Source: Mesorhizobium sp. NFR06 (GTDB taxonomy: Bacteria; Pseudomonadota; Alphaproteobacteria; Rhizobiales; Rhizobiaceae). From it: DNA of 64,000 bases. How positions within the stretch are numbered: position 1 is the first letter of the stretch; each line of letters opens with the position of its first letter. The stretch is from positions 186,001 to 250,000 of the forward strand of contig NZ_FOVT01000004.1 in assembly GCF_900115245.1 (NCBI RefSeq). Direction: 5' to 3'. Of the stretch, positions 41,522-50,782 are shown piece by piece. Under the pieces are notes generated by a model that saw only the letters and a program-made list of their open reading frames with translations, was not told where the DNA came from and did no database searches. The position numbers and the translations under genes were made by a program.

Positions 41522-41941
41522 ATGCATGCAGCAACACAATCGCGTTCTCGATACGCCATCCTCGTCAGCGCCGCGGATCACGGCCGGCTGAGCAGTCTTG
41601 CCAGGGCTTTTCTCGACCGTGTGCCCGACATGGCCGAGGATCTGCTTGCCGAGATGGACCGCGCCAGGATCGCCGCCGACAAGGCCATGCCCACCGACGT
41701 GGTGAGGATGGGCTCGACGGTTACGCTCCACGACGCGGAGGGAAGTCATCGGAAGGTGACGCTGGTCTATCCGGCGGAGGCCGACATCGCCGAAGGGCGC
41801 ATATCGGTGCTGACGCCGCTCGGCACGGCGCTGATCGGCGCCCGGGCGGGCCGCATGGTTTCGTGGCGAAGCCGCGACAGCCGGGTTCTTTCGGCAACGA
41901 TCGAAGCCGTCGAGCAAACGTCATCGCGGAGAGTGCCATGA
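41522..41941 (+). CDS. Rnk/GreA-like regulator (nucleoside diphosphate kinase regulator family), first of pair
   Basis: 139 aa. A helical N-terminal part (ADHGRLSSLARAFLDRVPDM) is followed by a GreA/GreB C-terminal-type beta domain (DVVRMGSTVTLHDAEGSHRK, ISVLTPLGTALIGARAG). Such proteins bind RNA polymerase near the secondary channel. It lacks the full-length GreA coiled coil. The start ATG at 41522 follows TGAGG. The stop overlaps the next gene's start (ATGA). Confidence 0.82.
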   Translation: MHAATQSRSRYAILVSAADHGRLSSLARAFLDRVPDMAEDLLAEMDRARIAADKAMPTDVVRMGSTVTLHDAEGSHRKVTLVYPAEADIAEGRISVLTPLGTALIGARAGRMVSWRSRDSRVLSATIEAVEQTSSRRVP

Positions 41942-42474
41942 CCAGGACCGTCTACCGCCTCACGGCCAATGACTTCGCGGTGCTCGAGGCGATGCTGATG
42001 CGCGGTCGCGCGCTTGCCGATCCGATCACGCCGATGCTTGAGCGCAAGCTTGCCGAGAGCAGCGTCGTTGCAGCCGGCGCTGTCGGGCCCGATCTTGCCA
42101 CGCTCAACAGTCGGGTGATTTTCCGCGTCGGCGGCGATCCATCCGATACGCGAACGCTGGTGCAGGCCGAAGCATCCGCTCCCGTCGGCTCCGGCCTGCC
42201 GGTCGCCACATGGCGCGGCCTCTGCCTGCTTGGCATGAGGGCGGGCCAATCCGCGCTGGCCGAGCGGCCCGACGGCCCTGCCTGCCCGATCCTTCTCGAG
42301 TATGTGGCCTTCCAGCCGGAGGCGGCGCGGCGAACGGCACAGGATCGTGCGGCCGAGCGGCGAGGCCACGGTCTCAAGCTGGTCTACAGCGCGCCCGCCG
42401 ATGACTGGCCCCTTGGCGGGCGCGGCAAAATCCGGCAGACAGAAGAGGACGATCCGGGGCCTTCCGCGGCATGA
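41938..42474 (+). CDS. Rnk/GreA-like protein, second of pair
   Basis: 178 aa, related in layout to the gene before it. It has an Rnk-type N-terminal pattern (YRLTANDFAVLEAMLMRGRA) followed by DLATLNSRVIFRVGGDPSD, then a more diverged C-terminal beta domain (PVATWRGLCLLGMRAGQSA) and a polar tail. It overlaps the previous gene by four bases, so they are co-translated. dadA begins 22 bases further. The role of the pair is unknown. Confidence 0.7.
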   Translation: MTRTVYRLTANDFAVLEAMLMRGRALADPITPMLERKLAESSVVAAGAVGPDLATLNSRVIFRVGGDPSDTRTLVQAEASAPVGSGLPVATWRGLCLLGMRAGQSALAERPDGPACPILLEYVAFQPEAARRTAQDRAAERRGHGLKLVYSAPADDWPLGGRGKIRQTEEDDPGPSAA

Positions 42475-42495
42475 TCGGCTTTGAGGGAGCATAGA

Positions 42496-43758
42496 ATGAA
42501 AGTCATCGTGCTGGGCGGCGGTGTGATCGGGGTCACCACCGCTTACTTCCTCGCGGAGGCCGGTCATGAAGTGACCGTCTACGATCGCCAGCCGGGGCCG
42601 GCGCTCGAAACCAGCTTCGCCAATGCCGGCGAAGTATCGCCGGGCTATGCCTCGCCCTGGGCCGGGCCCGGCATCCCGGTCAAAGCCGTCAAATGGCTGC
42701 TGATGAAATACGGCCCGCTGGTCGTGCGGCCGGCCTTCGATCCGAATATGTGGGCGTGGCTCATCAAGATGCTGCGCAACTGCACGGCCGAGCGCTACGC
42801 GCTCAACAAGTCGCGCATGGTGCCGCTTGCCGAATACAGCCGCGACACGCTGAAGGCGCTGCGCGAGGCGACCGGCATCACTTACGACGAACGGACCAAA
42901 GGCACGCTGCAGCTCTTCCGCAAGCAAAAGCAGCTCGACGGCACGGGCGGCGACGTCGAGGTGCTCAAGAAATACGGCGTGCCCTACGAGATCCTCGACC
43001 GCGATGGCTGTATCGCGGCCGAGCCGGCGCTTGCGGCGGTGCGTGAAAAAATCGTCGGCGGCCTCAGGCTGCCCGGCGACGAGACAGGCGACTGCAAGAT
43101 GTTCACCGACAGGCTCGCCGAACTCTGCGTGGCGCGCGGCGTGACCTTCGAATACGGCTCGACCATCCGGCGCATGGTCAGGAACCGCAATCGCCTCACC
43201 AATGTGCTTACGGATAGCGGATGGAAATCCGCGGACGCCTTCGTGATGGCGATGGGAAGTTATTCGGCGCAGTTCATGCGCGCGCTGGGGCGACCAATTC
43301 CGGTCTATCCGGTGAAGGGCTATTCGATCACCGTGCCGATCAGCAATGCCGATGCGGCGCCGGTCTCGACCGTCATGGACGAGACCTACAAGGTGGCGAT
43401 CACCAGGCTCGGCGACCGCATCCGTGTCGGCGGCACCGCGGAGATTTCGGGCTATGACCTTCGCCTGCATGAATCGCGCCGCCGCACGCTCGAGCATTCG
43501 GTCGGCGATCTGTTCCCCGGCGGCGGCGACCTCAAGGCGGCGAGCTTCTGGTGCGGTTTGCGGCCGATGACGCCGGACGGACCGCCCCTGGTCGGGCTAA
43601 GCGAGCTTGCCAACCTTTACCTCAACACCGGCCACGGCACCCTCGGCTGGACCATGGCCTGCGGCTCGGCCAAGGTGCTCGCCGACATCATGTCCAACCG
43701 GGTGCCGGAGATCAACGCGCGCGACCTGAGCCCGGAACGATACCTGAAGCCTATCTAA
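42496..43758 (+). CDS. dadA: D-amino acid dehydrogenase
   Basis: 420 aa FAD flavoenzyme that oxidises D-alanine to pyruvate, feeding electrons to the respiratory chain. The FAD-binding N-terminus is [20 protein letters not shown]. DadA signatures include [20 protein letters not shown] and the C-terminal [16 protein letters not shown]. The start ATG at 42496 is preferred. Located downstream of alr, consistent with L-alanine catabolism. Confidence 0.95.
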   Translation: MKVIVLGGGVIGVTTAYFLAEAGHEVTVYDRQPGPALETSFANAGEVSPGYASPWAGPGIPVKAVKWLLMKYGPLVVRPAFDPNMWAWLIKMLRNCTAERYALNKSRMVPLAEYSRDTLKALREATGITYDERTKGTLQLFRKQKQLDGTGGDVEVLKKYGVPYEILDRDGCIAAEPALAAVREKIVGGLRLPGDETGDCKMFTDRLAELCVARGVTFEYGSTIRRMVRNRNRLTNVLTDSGWKSADAFVMAMGSYSAQFMRALGRPIPVYPVKGYSITVPISNADAAPVSTVMDETYKVAITRLGDRIRVGGTAEISGYDLRLHESRRRTLEHSVGDLFPGGGDLKAASFWCGLRPMTPDGPPLVGLSELANLYLNTGHGTLGWTMACGSAKVLADIMSNRVPEINARDLSPERYLKPI

Positions 43759-43762
43759 GGTG

Positions 43763-43937
43763 CACTGATGTTCAGGTGATGCCGGCCTGCAAATGCCGAT
43801 CTCCTGCGCTGCCGGTGCTCACGTACTTCAAGTACGCCCCGCTCCGGCCTTCGCCGGCCGAAGCCCTCATAAACGGCCGGCGTAGGCCGGTTCTCGGAGA
43901 TCGTCATCTTCGACTCGGCCTGACCTGAATCTCAACA
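43763..43937. repeat. MITE-like element, copy 3 (internally rearranged)
   Basis: 175 bp with the same ends (left TGATGTTCAGGTGATGCCGG, right GACCTGAATCTCAACA). Here the module GTGCTCACGTACTTCAAGTAC precedes GGCCTTCGCCGGCC, while in copies 1 and 2 it follows it. It starts right after the dadA stop. Confidence 0.85.
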
Positions 43938-43964
43938 CGCATAATTCATATCGAGAGGGCGGCG

Positions 43965-46118
43965 TCAGAACGCCTGACGGACCCAGTTGTCGCTAAACAG
44001 CAGCCGGTAGACCCAGCCAATCGTGACGTCGGTGGCGACCGGGCGCGAATGGGCGAGGTAATCGTCATAGACCGGCTTCATGCGCCGGTAGAAGGCCGGA
44101 TCGAGCACGACCATGCCGTTCTCGGTGTCATGGAAGAAGCTGCGGTTGTTGAGGTTGACCGACGAGATGGCGACCAGTCTTTCGTCGATCATCATGATCT
44201 TGGAATGCAGCACGACATCGGGCGCCTTGAACTCGCGGATGTTGATGCGATCGCCGTATCTCTCGACGAACAGCTTGTTGAGCGCAGTGAGGAACCGGCC
44301 GCCAATATCGCCCTTGAGGTCGATGCGGCCGACGACATCGATCTTCACGCCCCTGGCCAGCGCCCGGTCGAAGGCCCGGGCGATGTCGGGTGTCAGGTTG
44401 AGGTAAGGGTTGACGATCTGGACACGATGCTCGGCGGTGTCGATCAGCTCGACGAAATAGGCTTCCAGCGCATGGCCGTCCTCGTAGGGCACGGAAATGA
44501 AATGCCGTGCCACGCCCCGCGGGGGGCGGCCGCCTGGGCGCGCCGGAATGGAAAACGGCCGCGACAAGTTGCTGTCGGCATCGCGCAGCCAGACCGTCGA
44601 CAGATGCGCGGCCAGCGTCTCGACGGTCGCCGGGTCGGCGATCTCGATGTCGAAGTCGCTCCAGTTGGAATAGTAGTTCAGCGAGAAGCCGTCGGTTTTG
44701 CCGTATTGTTCCAGGCCCGGATAGCGGCTCAGGTCGACCGGCTTGTGGAACAGAAAACCGTCATGGATGTTGCGGCCGCCGATGATGACGCGCGAACGGC
44801 CGGGCTTTTGCGCCAGCGCCGCCAGCATCTTGACGTGGTGGGTCTTGTGCAGTTGTGAGATCTGCTCGTCGAAGGGTGCGCCGTGATCGGCCCGCCAGCG
44901 ATATTCCTGCAATTCGACATTGGGGAATTCCGATGCCAGCCGGCGCAGCATGGCGTCGTCCTTCTCACGCTCCAGCACGTCGGTCACCAGGATGCGCACC
45001 TTGGTGCCCTCAGCCGCGTGATAGCGGATCAGCCGCTCCATGATGCGGCCGGAGAAATCCGCCTTGAACTCCAGCGACGACAGATAGATCAGCCTGAGTT
45101 TCGGGGCGTTGGCGAAATCGAGCGGCAGCTCGGGGTCGGCCTTGTCGAAGGCGCTGTCCGGCAGCGTCCTGCCCAGCAGGGCTTCGACCTTGGCGTTGAA
45201 ACCGTCACGCGATTTGCGCAGCAGCGTCGACGACGTTAGCGGCAAAGAGCAGGTCTGCGACAGCCAGCGACTGGCATAAAAGACGCGGTCGAGTTCCTCC
45301 AGTCCCGCCGGATCAGGCACCGGGCAGCGGTCGTAGCGGCTGTCGAGCTCCGCGATCCAGGGATCGGCTGTCTCCTCGCGCAACAAGGTCAGCGGCGCGC
45401 CGGCCGGCGCCAGGCTCGAACGGATGCGCAAATCGCAGCGGCGGAGCGTCTCGTGCGGAAATAGGCTGACGGAGGTTTCGGCGGCCGGCAGGGTCAGATG
45501 GAATGGCGAGGCTGTGGCGACGGTGGTCGACTGGCCAGATGCACGGATCGCGAGCGGTCCGTCGCAGGTGCCGCCGATATCGAGGGGCTGTTGTCCTGCC
45601 TGGCGTAGCACGATCTCGACCGAGCGCGCCTGCAGGCCGGAGAAGCTGAAGGTCTTGGGCGCCGAGGGCCGCGCGGCGGCATCGAGATAAAGCGTCTGGC
45701 GCGACGAGCGCCAACGCCCGGTGAAATGGCCTTCGCCGGGCTTGTCCTGCGTCGGCGCCGGCTCCGTCTTGTCGAGCGTTTTCGCCAGCCGCTGCAGCGC
45801 CTGGTAGGTGGCGTGGAAGCCGCTGTTCTGGACGTCGCGCCAGTCGCGCCCGAAGCGGCCGGTGCCGTTGGCGCGGTCGAGCGCATCGAGGCGGCTATGG
45901 GCGAGCAGCGCCTGGAATTGTTTCTCGTAGGCGCTGTTGCCGTCGTGCGCCATGGCAAGCTCCGCGCCGGTACTGTCAGCCGAGATGGGCAGGCGGCCGC
46001 AGTTATCGTCAGCCGGAAAGGAGGCGCAGGCCGAATGTCCGGGCATGGCCGCGCATCCGGCAAGCGCGGTCAGCGCCAGTCCAAGCAACGCCCCGGCGAC
46101 CGCCGACCTGACGCTCAT
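43965..46118 (-). CDS. Phospholipase D-family lipoprotein
   Basis: 717 aa. The signal peptide has a lipobox (LALTALAGC, Cys about residue 21), predicting an anchored envelope protein. A long N-terminal region of unknown fold precedes two PLD half-domains. The second holds a full HxKx4D motif (HSKIMMID, about residue 638). The first has HVK at about 427-429 without the Asp, followed by GGRNIHDGF. It probably hydrolyses or transfers phosphodiesters, perhaps phospholipids. Its ATG overlaps the stop of the PLA2-like gene upstream (ATGA). Confidence 0.88.
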   Translation of the reverse strand: MSVRSAVAGALLGLALTALAGCAAMPGHSACASFPADDNCGRLPISADSTGAELAMAHDGNSAYEKQFQALLAHSRLDALDRANGTGRFGRDWRDVQNSGFHATYQALQRLAKTLDKTEPAPTQDKPGEGHFTGRWRSSRQTLYLDAAARPSAPKTFSFSGLQARSVEIVLRQAGQQPLDIGGTCDGPLAIRASGQSTTVATASPFHLTLPAAETSVSLFPHETLRRCDLRIRSSLAPAGAPLTLLREETADPWIAELDSRYDRCPVPDPAGLEELDRVFYASRWLSQTCSLPLTSSTLLRKSRDGFNAKVEALLGRTLPDSAFDKADPELPLDFANAPKLRLIYLSSLEFKADFSGRIMERLIRYHAAEGTKVRILVTDVLEREKDDAMLRRLASEFPNVELQEYRWRADHGAPFDEQISQLHKTHHVKMLAALAQKPGRSRVIIGGRNIHDGFLFHKPVDLSRYPGLEQYGKTDGFSLNYYSNWSDFDIEIADPATVETLAAHLSTVWLRDADSNLSRPFSIPARPGGRPPRGVARHFISVPYEDGHALEAYFVELIDTAEHRVQIVNPYLNLTPDIARAFDRALARGVKIDVVGRIDLKGDIGGRFLTALNKLFVERYGDRINIREFKAPDVVLHSKIMMIDERLVAISSVNLNNRSFFHDTENGMVVLDPAFYRRMKPVYDDYLAHSRPVATDVTIGWVYRLLFSDNWVRQAF

Positions 46119-46555
46119 CCGGCCGCCCTGTTCATAGCCTTGAGCTCAACCGGGTCGCGCGGCGGCAAGAAGCCCTGCGGAAAGATCCTGCAGACGGGAA
46201 GCGCGAAGGTGGCGATCAAAAATTCGGCCTCGCTGCGCAGTTTGCGCGGCGCCGTCCTGTCGTCACGGATCTTCCTCGCGGAGGCGACCAGCGCGCCATC
46301 GCAGTCGCAATGATTGCGCCGTGCAATGTAGCAGGCGTCGTGGACCTGGCAGGCGGCATCGAGGCGGTCGACCGGCCTGGCCGACAGATCGCCGGTGCGC
46401 GTGCCCGGGCCGCAATAATTGCCGATGACGAAAGGCGAAGGGCGCGACATCGCATAGCGGATCGGCCTCGGCAGCTTCGCTTCCGGAACCTTGGTCCAGG
46501 GATTGGCGCAGTCCGACAGAAAAAGCAGCGGCAGGATGGCAAGAATGGCTCGCAT
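46115..46555 (-). CDS. Phospholipase A2-like secreted protein, coupled to PLD
   Basis: 146 aa. The N-terminal signal LAILPLLFLSDC resembles a lipoprotein signal, although the -1 residue Asp is unusual. The core matches phospholipase A2: a calcium-loop-like YCGPGT (Cys 48), then DAACQVHDACY with the catalytic His-Asp pair at about 72-73, and CDCD at 83-86. Four base overlap with the PLD gene indicates a two-gene unit. PLA2 assignment rests on motif order, not on a search; activity is inferred. Confidence 0.72.
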   Translation of the reverse strand: MRAILAILPLLFLSDCANPWTKVPEAKLPRPIRYAMSRPSPFVIGNYCGPGTRTGDLSARPVDRLDAACQVHDACYIARRNHCDCDGALVASARKIRDDRTAPRKLRSEAEFLIATFALPVCRIFPQGFLPPRDPVELKAMNRAAG

Positions 46556-46705
46556 GTCTGCGCCGGCTTTCCGAAGATTGGCCCCCTCACGCTCCGTCAT
46601 GGCATGGCGAAGCGCGCTGGTGCCAAAATCGCCGGATTTGTGGCGGAGGCAAGGCGGCGACGACCAACTGCCTGTGATAGGATCGGCCGCAGCGAGGGGG
46701 CTGAG

Positions 46706-47281
46706 ATGCGTCTTTTTCTTTTGGCGACGGCGACCATATACCTGGCCTGGGCATCGGCCGCGCTTGCCGCGGACAAGACCGTCCACGACAAGGAACACGG
46801 TTTTTCGCTGACCTATCCCGGGGAATGGACGAGCGAAACCACCTTTGGCGATACGATGCGGCTCAAGGTCGAATCCGGCGAAGAAGGCCTCACCTGCAGG
46901 GTGTCGCAAAATCGCTACGATCCGACCGCCCCTGACAATCCGCCCGATCCCAGGGCGTTCATCGAGAAGGATTGGGCGGTGAGCAACTGGCAGACCATGA
47001 TCGGCGTCGCCTATGACTCGGCCAATTTCAGCCAGGACAGGCTGGCGCATTTTCCGGAAGGCTATCCGGTGCGGATAGCCGACATGGATTTCCACTATGC
47101 CGATGACAATGTCAGCTTCTACGGCCATTCCCGCATTGCGCTTACGCTGCGCAACTCGCATTACGGCTTCGTCGACTGCGGGGTCGCGGCCGATAGCGCC
47201 GAAGCATCCGCGCGCAAATGGGCACCGCTTGCCGACGAGGCTGGGAAAGTGGTGAGCTCATTCGTGCTCGACGCGGATTAG
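46706..47281 (+). CDS. Secreted hypothetical protein
   Basis: 191 aa. Signal peptide LLATATIYLAWASAALAADK, then a soluble domain beginning KEHGFSLTYPGEWTSETT, similar in style to the PsbP/DUF1795-type lipid-associated fold seen in small exported proteins. The start ATG at 46706 follows GAGGGGG. It is transcribed divergently from the PLA2-like/PLD pair and shares about 150 bases of promoter region. Function unknown. Confidence 0.75.
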   Translation: MRLFLLATATIYLAWASAALAADKTVHDKEHGFSLTYPGEWTSETTFGDTMRLKVESGEEGLTCRVSQNRYDPTAPDNPPDPRAFIEKDWAVSNWQTMIGVAYDSANFSQDRLAHFPEGYPVRIADMDFHYADDNVSFYGHSRIALTLRNSHYGFVDCGVAADSAEASARKWAPLADEAGKVVSSFVLDAD

Positions 47282-47379
47282 TTTCCTGCAGGGATTTGAA
47301 AGGTTGCGGGCCGGTCGGCCGGCAAGGCTTTCACCGCTCACTTCATGAAATCAGCGCCAACGCTGGAGATTGGCTGACG

Positions 47380-47582
47380 CCTCCCAACCTCGTCATCCCT
47401 GGGCGGAGCAGCCGCGAAGCGGCGTCGCGGAGACCCTGGGATCCATTCCGTGACCCCGATCGAAGAGTGCAGCCGAACAGAATTCTGCACCGCAGCAGCG
47501 CTCATGCGTCACGGAATGGATCCTCGGGTCTGCGCGCGTCGCTACGCTCCTTGCTCCGCCCGTGGATGACGAGGTTGGGCGG
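47380..47582. repeat. Large inverted repeat, arms about 75 bp
   Basis: In the 413-base gap between the secreted gene and lysR. The left arm begins CCTCCCAACCTCGTCATCC and the right arm ends GGATGACGAGGTTGGGCGG. Inner parts GATCCATTCCGTGAC and GTCACGGAATGGATC pair exactly. Between them is about 60 bp of unrelated sequence. It resembles a non-autonomous mobile or structured element. I see no gene within it. Confidence 0.85.
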
Positions 47583-47694
47583 TTTCGACTAATCGCCAGG
47601 GCATGCCACCTGCCAACGCGAACACAGCCGACCGGTCAAGATTTTCTGTGCCGGGGAACTGGGGCGTTTCGCTTAAGCGGTCCTAGATCGTGTC

Positions 47695-48576
47695 CTAGAG
47701 GAAAAGGCCGCGCTCCCGCTCCACCGCCTTGGTAATAAAATTGGCGACGAGCTGGACGCGGCGCAGCGGCCTTACCGATTCATGATAGACCAGCCAGTAG
47801 GCGCGGCGGATCGGCGCGACGATGTCGACCGGCACAAGCTCGGGCATCGACCGGGCAACGAAAGTGTGGAGGATGCCGATGCCGGCGCCGGAACGCACCG
47901 CTTCGGCCTGGCCGAGCGCTGACGAAATCGCGAAGCTGGTGCGCCATTCGGGGCTGAATTCGGCGGCATAGTCGAGCGAAGGACTGACGATGAGATCCGG
48001 CACGTAGCCGATCAGCGTGTGCCGGCCGAGTTCGGCCGCCGTCTTCGGCAGGCCGTTGGCTTCGGCATAGGTGCTGGAAGCGAACAGGCCGAGCGTGTAG
48101 TCGACCAGCTTGCCCGCCACCAGCCGGCCTTCGGTCGGCCGCTCGACGGTGATGGCGATATCGGCCTCGCGCCGCGACAGCGAGAAGGAACGCGGCACCG
48201 GCACCAGCTGGATGGTGAGCTCGCGGTGAAGGGCGGTGAGTTCGCCCAGGCGCTTGGCGAGAAAAGCGACGCCGAAGCCGTCCGGCGCGCCGATGCGCAC
48301 CGTACCGGACACGTCGTCGCCCTCGCCGGCGATGGTCGAGCGCGCGGCGATCATGTCGCCCTCCATGCGCTCGGCGATGTCGAGGAAGCGCTCGCCGGCC
48401 GGCGTCAGCTCGCTGCCGGTGGTCAGGCGGCGGAAGAGCTTTGTCCTGAGCGCGTCCTCGAGCGCGGCGATCCGGCGCGAGACGGTGGCGTGGTTGAGCT
48501 CCAGGCGCTTCGCCGCGCCCAGGATCTGGCCTGCTCGCGCCACGGCGAGGAAGATGCGCACGTCATCCCAGTTCAT
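47695..48576 (-). CDS. LysR-family transcriptional regulator
   Basis: 293 aa. Winged helix-turn-helix N-terminus (FLAVARAGQILGAAKRLELNHATVSRRIAALEDAL written in parts: AAKRLELNHATVSRRI) and periplasmic-binding-like effector domain. The start ATG at 48576 replaces a longer frame running into the repeat. Divergent to mmsA across about 380 bases containing paired element 3, so it may control mmsA; effector unknown. Confidence 0.9.
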   Translation of the reverse strand: MNWDDVRIFLAVARAGQILGAAKRLELNHATVSRRIAALEDALRTKLFRRLTTGSELTPAGERFLDIAERMEGDMIAARSTIAGEGDDVSGTVRIGAPDGFGVAFLAKRLGELTALHRELTIQLVPVPRSFSLSRREADIAITVERPTEGRLVAGKLVDYTLGLFASSTYAEANGLPKTAAELGRHTLIGYVPDLIVSPSLDYAAEFSPEWRTSFAISSALGQAEAVRSGAGIGILHTFVARSMPELVPVDIVAPIRRAYWLVYHESVRPLRRVQLVANFITKAVERERGLFL

Positions 48577-48610
48577 GGGAGTGGCCTTGGTGACAGCGAT
48601 CAAAGCCGCG

Positions 48611-48785
48611 TTCCTTCGCGCCCCCCTCTGCCCTGCCGGACATCTCCCCCACAAGGGGGGAGATCAGCGGTTCCGTCGCTGGCTCTTCTGTTGCGACGTT
48701 GGTGATTGGCGAAAGCAAAAATGAGAGCGCAATCTCCCCCCAAGTGGGGGAGATGTCCGGCAGGACAGAGGGGGGCGCGAAGGAA
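48611..48785. repeat. Paired inverted-repeat element 3 (between lysR and mmsA)
   Basis: Perfect outer arms TTCCTTCGCGCCCCCCTCTG and CAGAGGGGGGCGCGAAGGAA bracket two inner hairpins (ATCTCCCCCACAAGGGGGGA and ATCTCCCCCCAAGTGGGGGA). The spacer has GACGTTGGTGATTGGCGAAA, the core shared in inverted form with element 1. It occupies half of the divergent lysR-mmsA promoter region; the other half (48786-48955) has no other feature that I can support. Confidence 0.9.
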
Positions 48786-48955
48786 CTCAACTTAACAGGT
48801 CCAGCAATAACGAACGGATCTCGCCATTTGCGACAATTAATGCACAGTCGGCCACCGTTGTCTATTTTTCGCACAACGGTTGCTATCCTGCTCGCGTTGC
48901 CATCGAGGCCACAAAGGCGGACAATGAGACCATCACCAAGACAGGGAGAGAAACC

Positions 48956-50452
48956 ATGATCGAATACGGTCATTTCATCGGCGGCAAGCGTGTCGCCGGA
49001 ACCAGCGGCCGCAAGCAGGACGTGATGCAGCCGATGGACGGCTCCGTGCGCGGCACGGTGGCGCTGGCCTCGCAGGCGGAACTTCGCGCGGCGGTCGAAA
49101 ACGCCAAGGCCGCGCAGCCCAAGTGGGCCGCCACCAACCCGCAGCGCCGCGTGCGCGTTTTGATGAAGTTTCTCGAACTGGTCCAGCGCGACTATGAAGA
49201 GCTGGCCGACATACTGGCGCGCGAGCACGGCAAGACCATTGCCGATGCCAAGGGCGACATCCAGCGCGGCCTCGAAGTGGTCGAGGTCTGCATCGGGGCT
49301 CCGCACATGATGAAGGGCGAGTTCACCGACGGCGCCGGTCCGGGCATCGACGTCTATTCGATGCGCCAGCCGCTCGGCGTCGTCGCCGGCATAACCCCGT
49401 TCAACTTCCCGGCGATGATCCCGCTGTGGAAGATCGCCCCGGCTATCGCCTGCGGCAACGCCTTCATCCTGAAGCCGTCGGAGCGCGATCCGGGCGTGCC
49501 GATCCGCATCGCCGAACTGTTCATCGAGGCCGGCCTGCCGGCTGGCATCCTCAACGTCGTCAACGGCGACAAGGAAGTCGTCGACGCCATCCTCGACGAT
49601 CCCGACATCAAGGCTATCGGCTTCGTCGGCTCGACGCCGATCGCCCACTATATCTATTCGCGCGGCACCGCCGCGGGCAAGCGCGTGCAGTGCTTCGGCG
49701 GCGCCAAGAACCACATGATCATCATGCCCGACGCCGATATGGACCAGACGGTCGACGCGCTGATCGGCGCCGGCTACGGCTCGGCCGGCGAACGCTGCAT
49801 GGCGATCTCGGTGGCCGTGCCGGTCGGCAACGACACCGCCAACCGGCTGATGGAGAAGCTGGTGCCGCGCGTCGAGAGCCTCAAGGTCGGTCCGTCGACG
49901 GACTCATCCGCCGATTTCGGCCCGCTGGTGACGCGCCAAGCGCTGGAGCGCGTGAAGGGTTATGTCGATATCGGCGTCAAGGAAGGCGCAAAGCTCGTCG
50001 TCGACGGCCGCGGCTTCAAGATGCAGGGCTACGAGAACGGCTACTACATGGGCGGCTGCCTGTTCGACAACGTCACGGCCGACATGCGAATCTACAAGGA
50101 AGAGATCTTCGGGCCGGTGCTCTCGGTGGTGCGCGCGCCGCGTTACGAGGATGCGATCAAGCTCGCCAACGATCACGAGATGGGCAATGGCGTCGCCATC
50201 TTCACCCGCGACGGCGACGCCGCGCGCGACTTCGCCTCGCGCGTTCAGGTCGGCATGGTCGGCATCAACGTGCCGATCCCGGTTCCGATCGCCTACTACA
50301 CGTTCGGCGGCTGGAAGGCGTCGTCCTTCGGCGACCTCAACCAGCACGGTCCGGATGCGTTCCGCTTCTACACCAAGACCAAGACGGTCACCTCGCGCTG
50401 GCCGTCCGGCATCAAGGACGGCGCCGAATTCGTCATCCCGACGATGAACTGA
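48956..50452 (+). CDS. mmsA: Methylmalonate-semialdehyde dehydrogenase (CoA acylating)
   Basis: 498 aa aldehyde dehydrogenase-fold enzyme converting (methyl)malonate semialdehyde to propionyl-/acetyl-CoA in valine and inositol breakdown. The N-terminus YGHFIGGKRVAGTSGR, ITPFNFPAMIPLWKIAPAIA and catalytic Cys in GSAGERCMAISVAVPVG identify the MmsA subgroup. NQHGPDAFRFYTKTKTVTSRW at the C-terminus is typical. The start has GGAGAG upstream. LysR divergent. Myo-inositol IolA is the near alternative. Confidence 0.94.
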   Translation: MIEYGHFIGGKRVAGTSGRKQDVMQPMDGSVRGTVALASQAELRAAVENAKAAQPKWAATNPQRRVRVLMKFLELVQRDYEELADILAREHGKTIADAKGDIQRGLEVVEVCIGAPHMMKGEFTDGAGPGIDVYSMRQPLGVVAGITPFNFPAMIPLWKIAPAIACGNAFILKPSERDPGVPIRIAELFIEAGLPAGILNVVNGDKEVVDAILDDPDIKAIGFVGSTPIAHYIYSRGTAAGKRVQCFGGAKNHMIIMPDADMDQTVDALIGAGYGSAGERCMAISVAVPVGNDTANRLMEKLVPRVESLKVGPSTDSSADFGPLVTRQALERVKGYVDIGVKEGAKLVVDGRGFKMQGYENGYYMGGCLFDNVTADMRIYKEEIFGPVLSVVRAPRYEDAIKLANDHEMGNGVAIFTRDGDAARDFASRVQVGMVGINVPIPVPIAYYTFGGWKASSFGDLNQHGPDAFRFYTKTKTVTSRWPSGIKDGAEFVIPTMN

Positions 50453-50479
50453 GCGGACGGCTGCAAACCAACATTGAGG

Positions 50480-50508
50480 AAGCGCGGTGCAAACCGCGCT
50501 TTCTTTTT
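50480..50508 (+). terminator. Terminator after mmsA
   Basis: A 9-bp stem AAGCGCGGT / ACCGCGCTT with loop GCAA and a T-run TTCTTTTT, 28 bases after the mmsA stop. The remaining gene-free stretch to 50782 shows no other feature. Confidence 0.85.
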
Positions 50509-50782
50509 ATGGGACGCCAGAGGAACGCGATGGGGTGATCCGCCCAACGGACGCGGAGCTTGAACTGTCGCGCTGCGGGTGCGCAACAGCGCGGCGCAAC
50601 TCTGGGTGGATATTTTCTGCGGGGCACGTCCAGGGAGCATCCGCTCATTCTAACAATTCCATTGCCGTGTGATGGAACCAACAGACCACCATCTTCCTTA
50701 GGCTGTATTCCTGCCATGCGCGCAGGCAATCAAACAGCGCCGGTGAAAGCCGGGGTTCTCGTCTGGCGCGAGGAGGTGTCAG

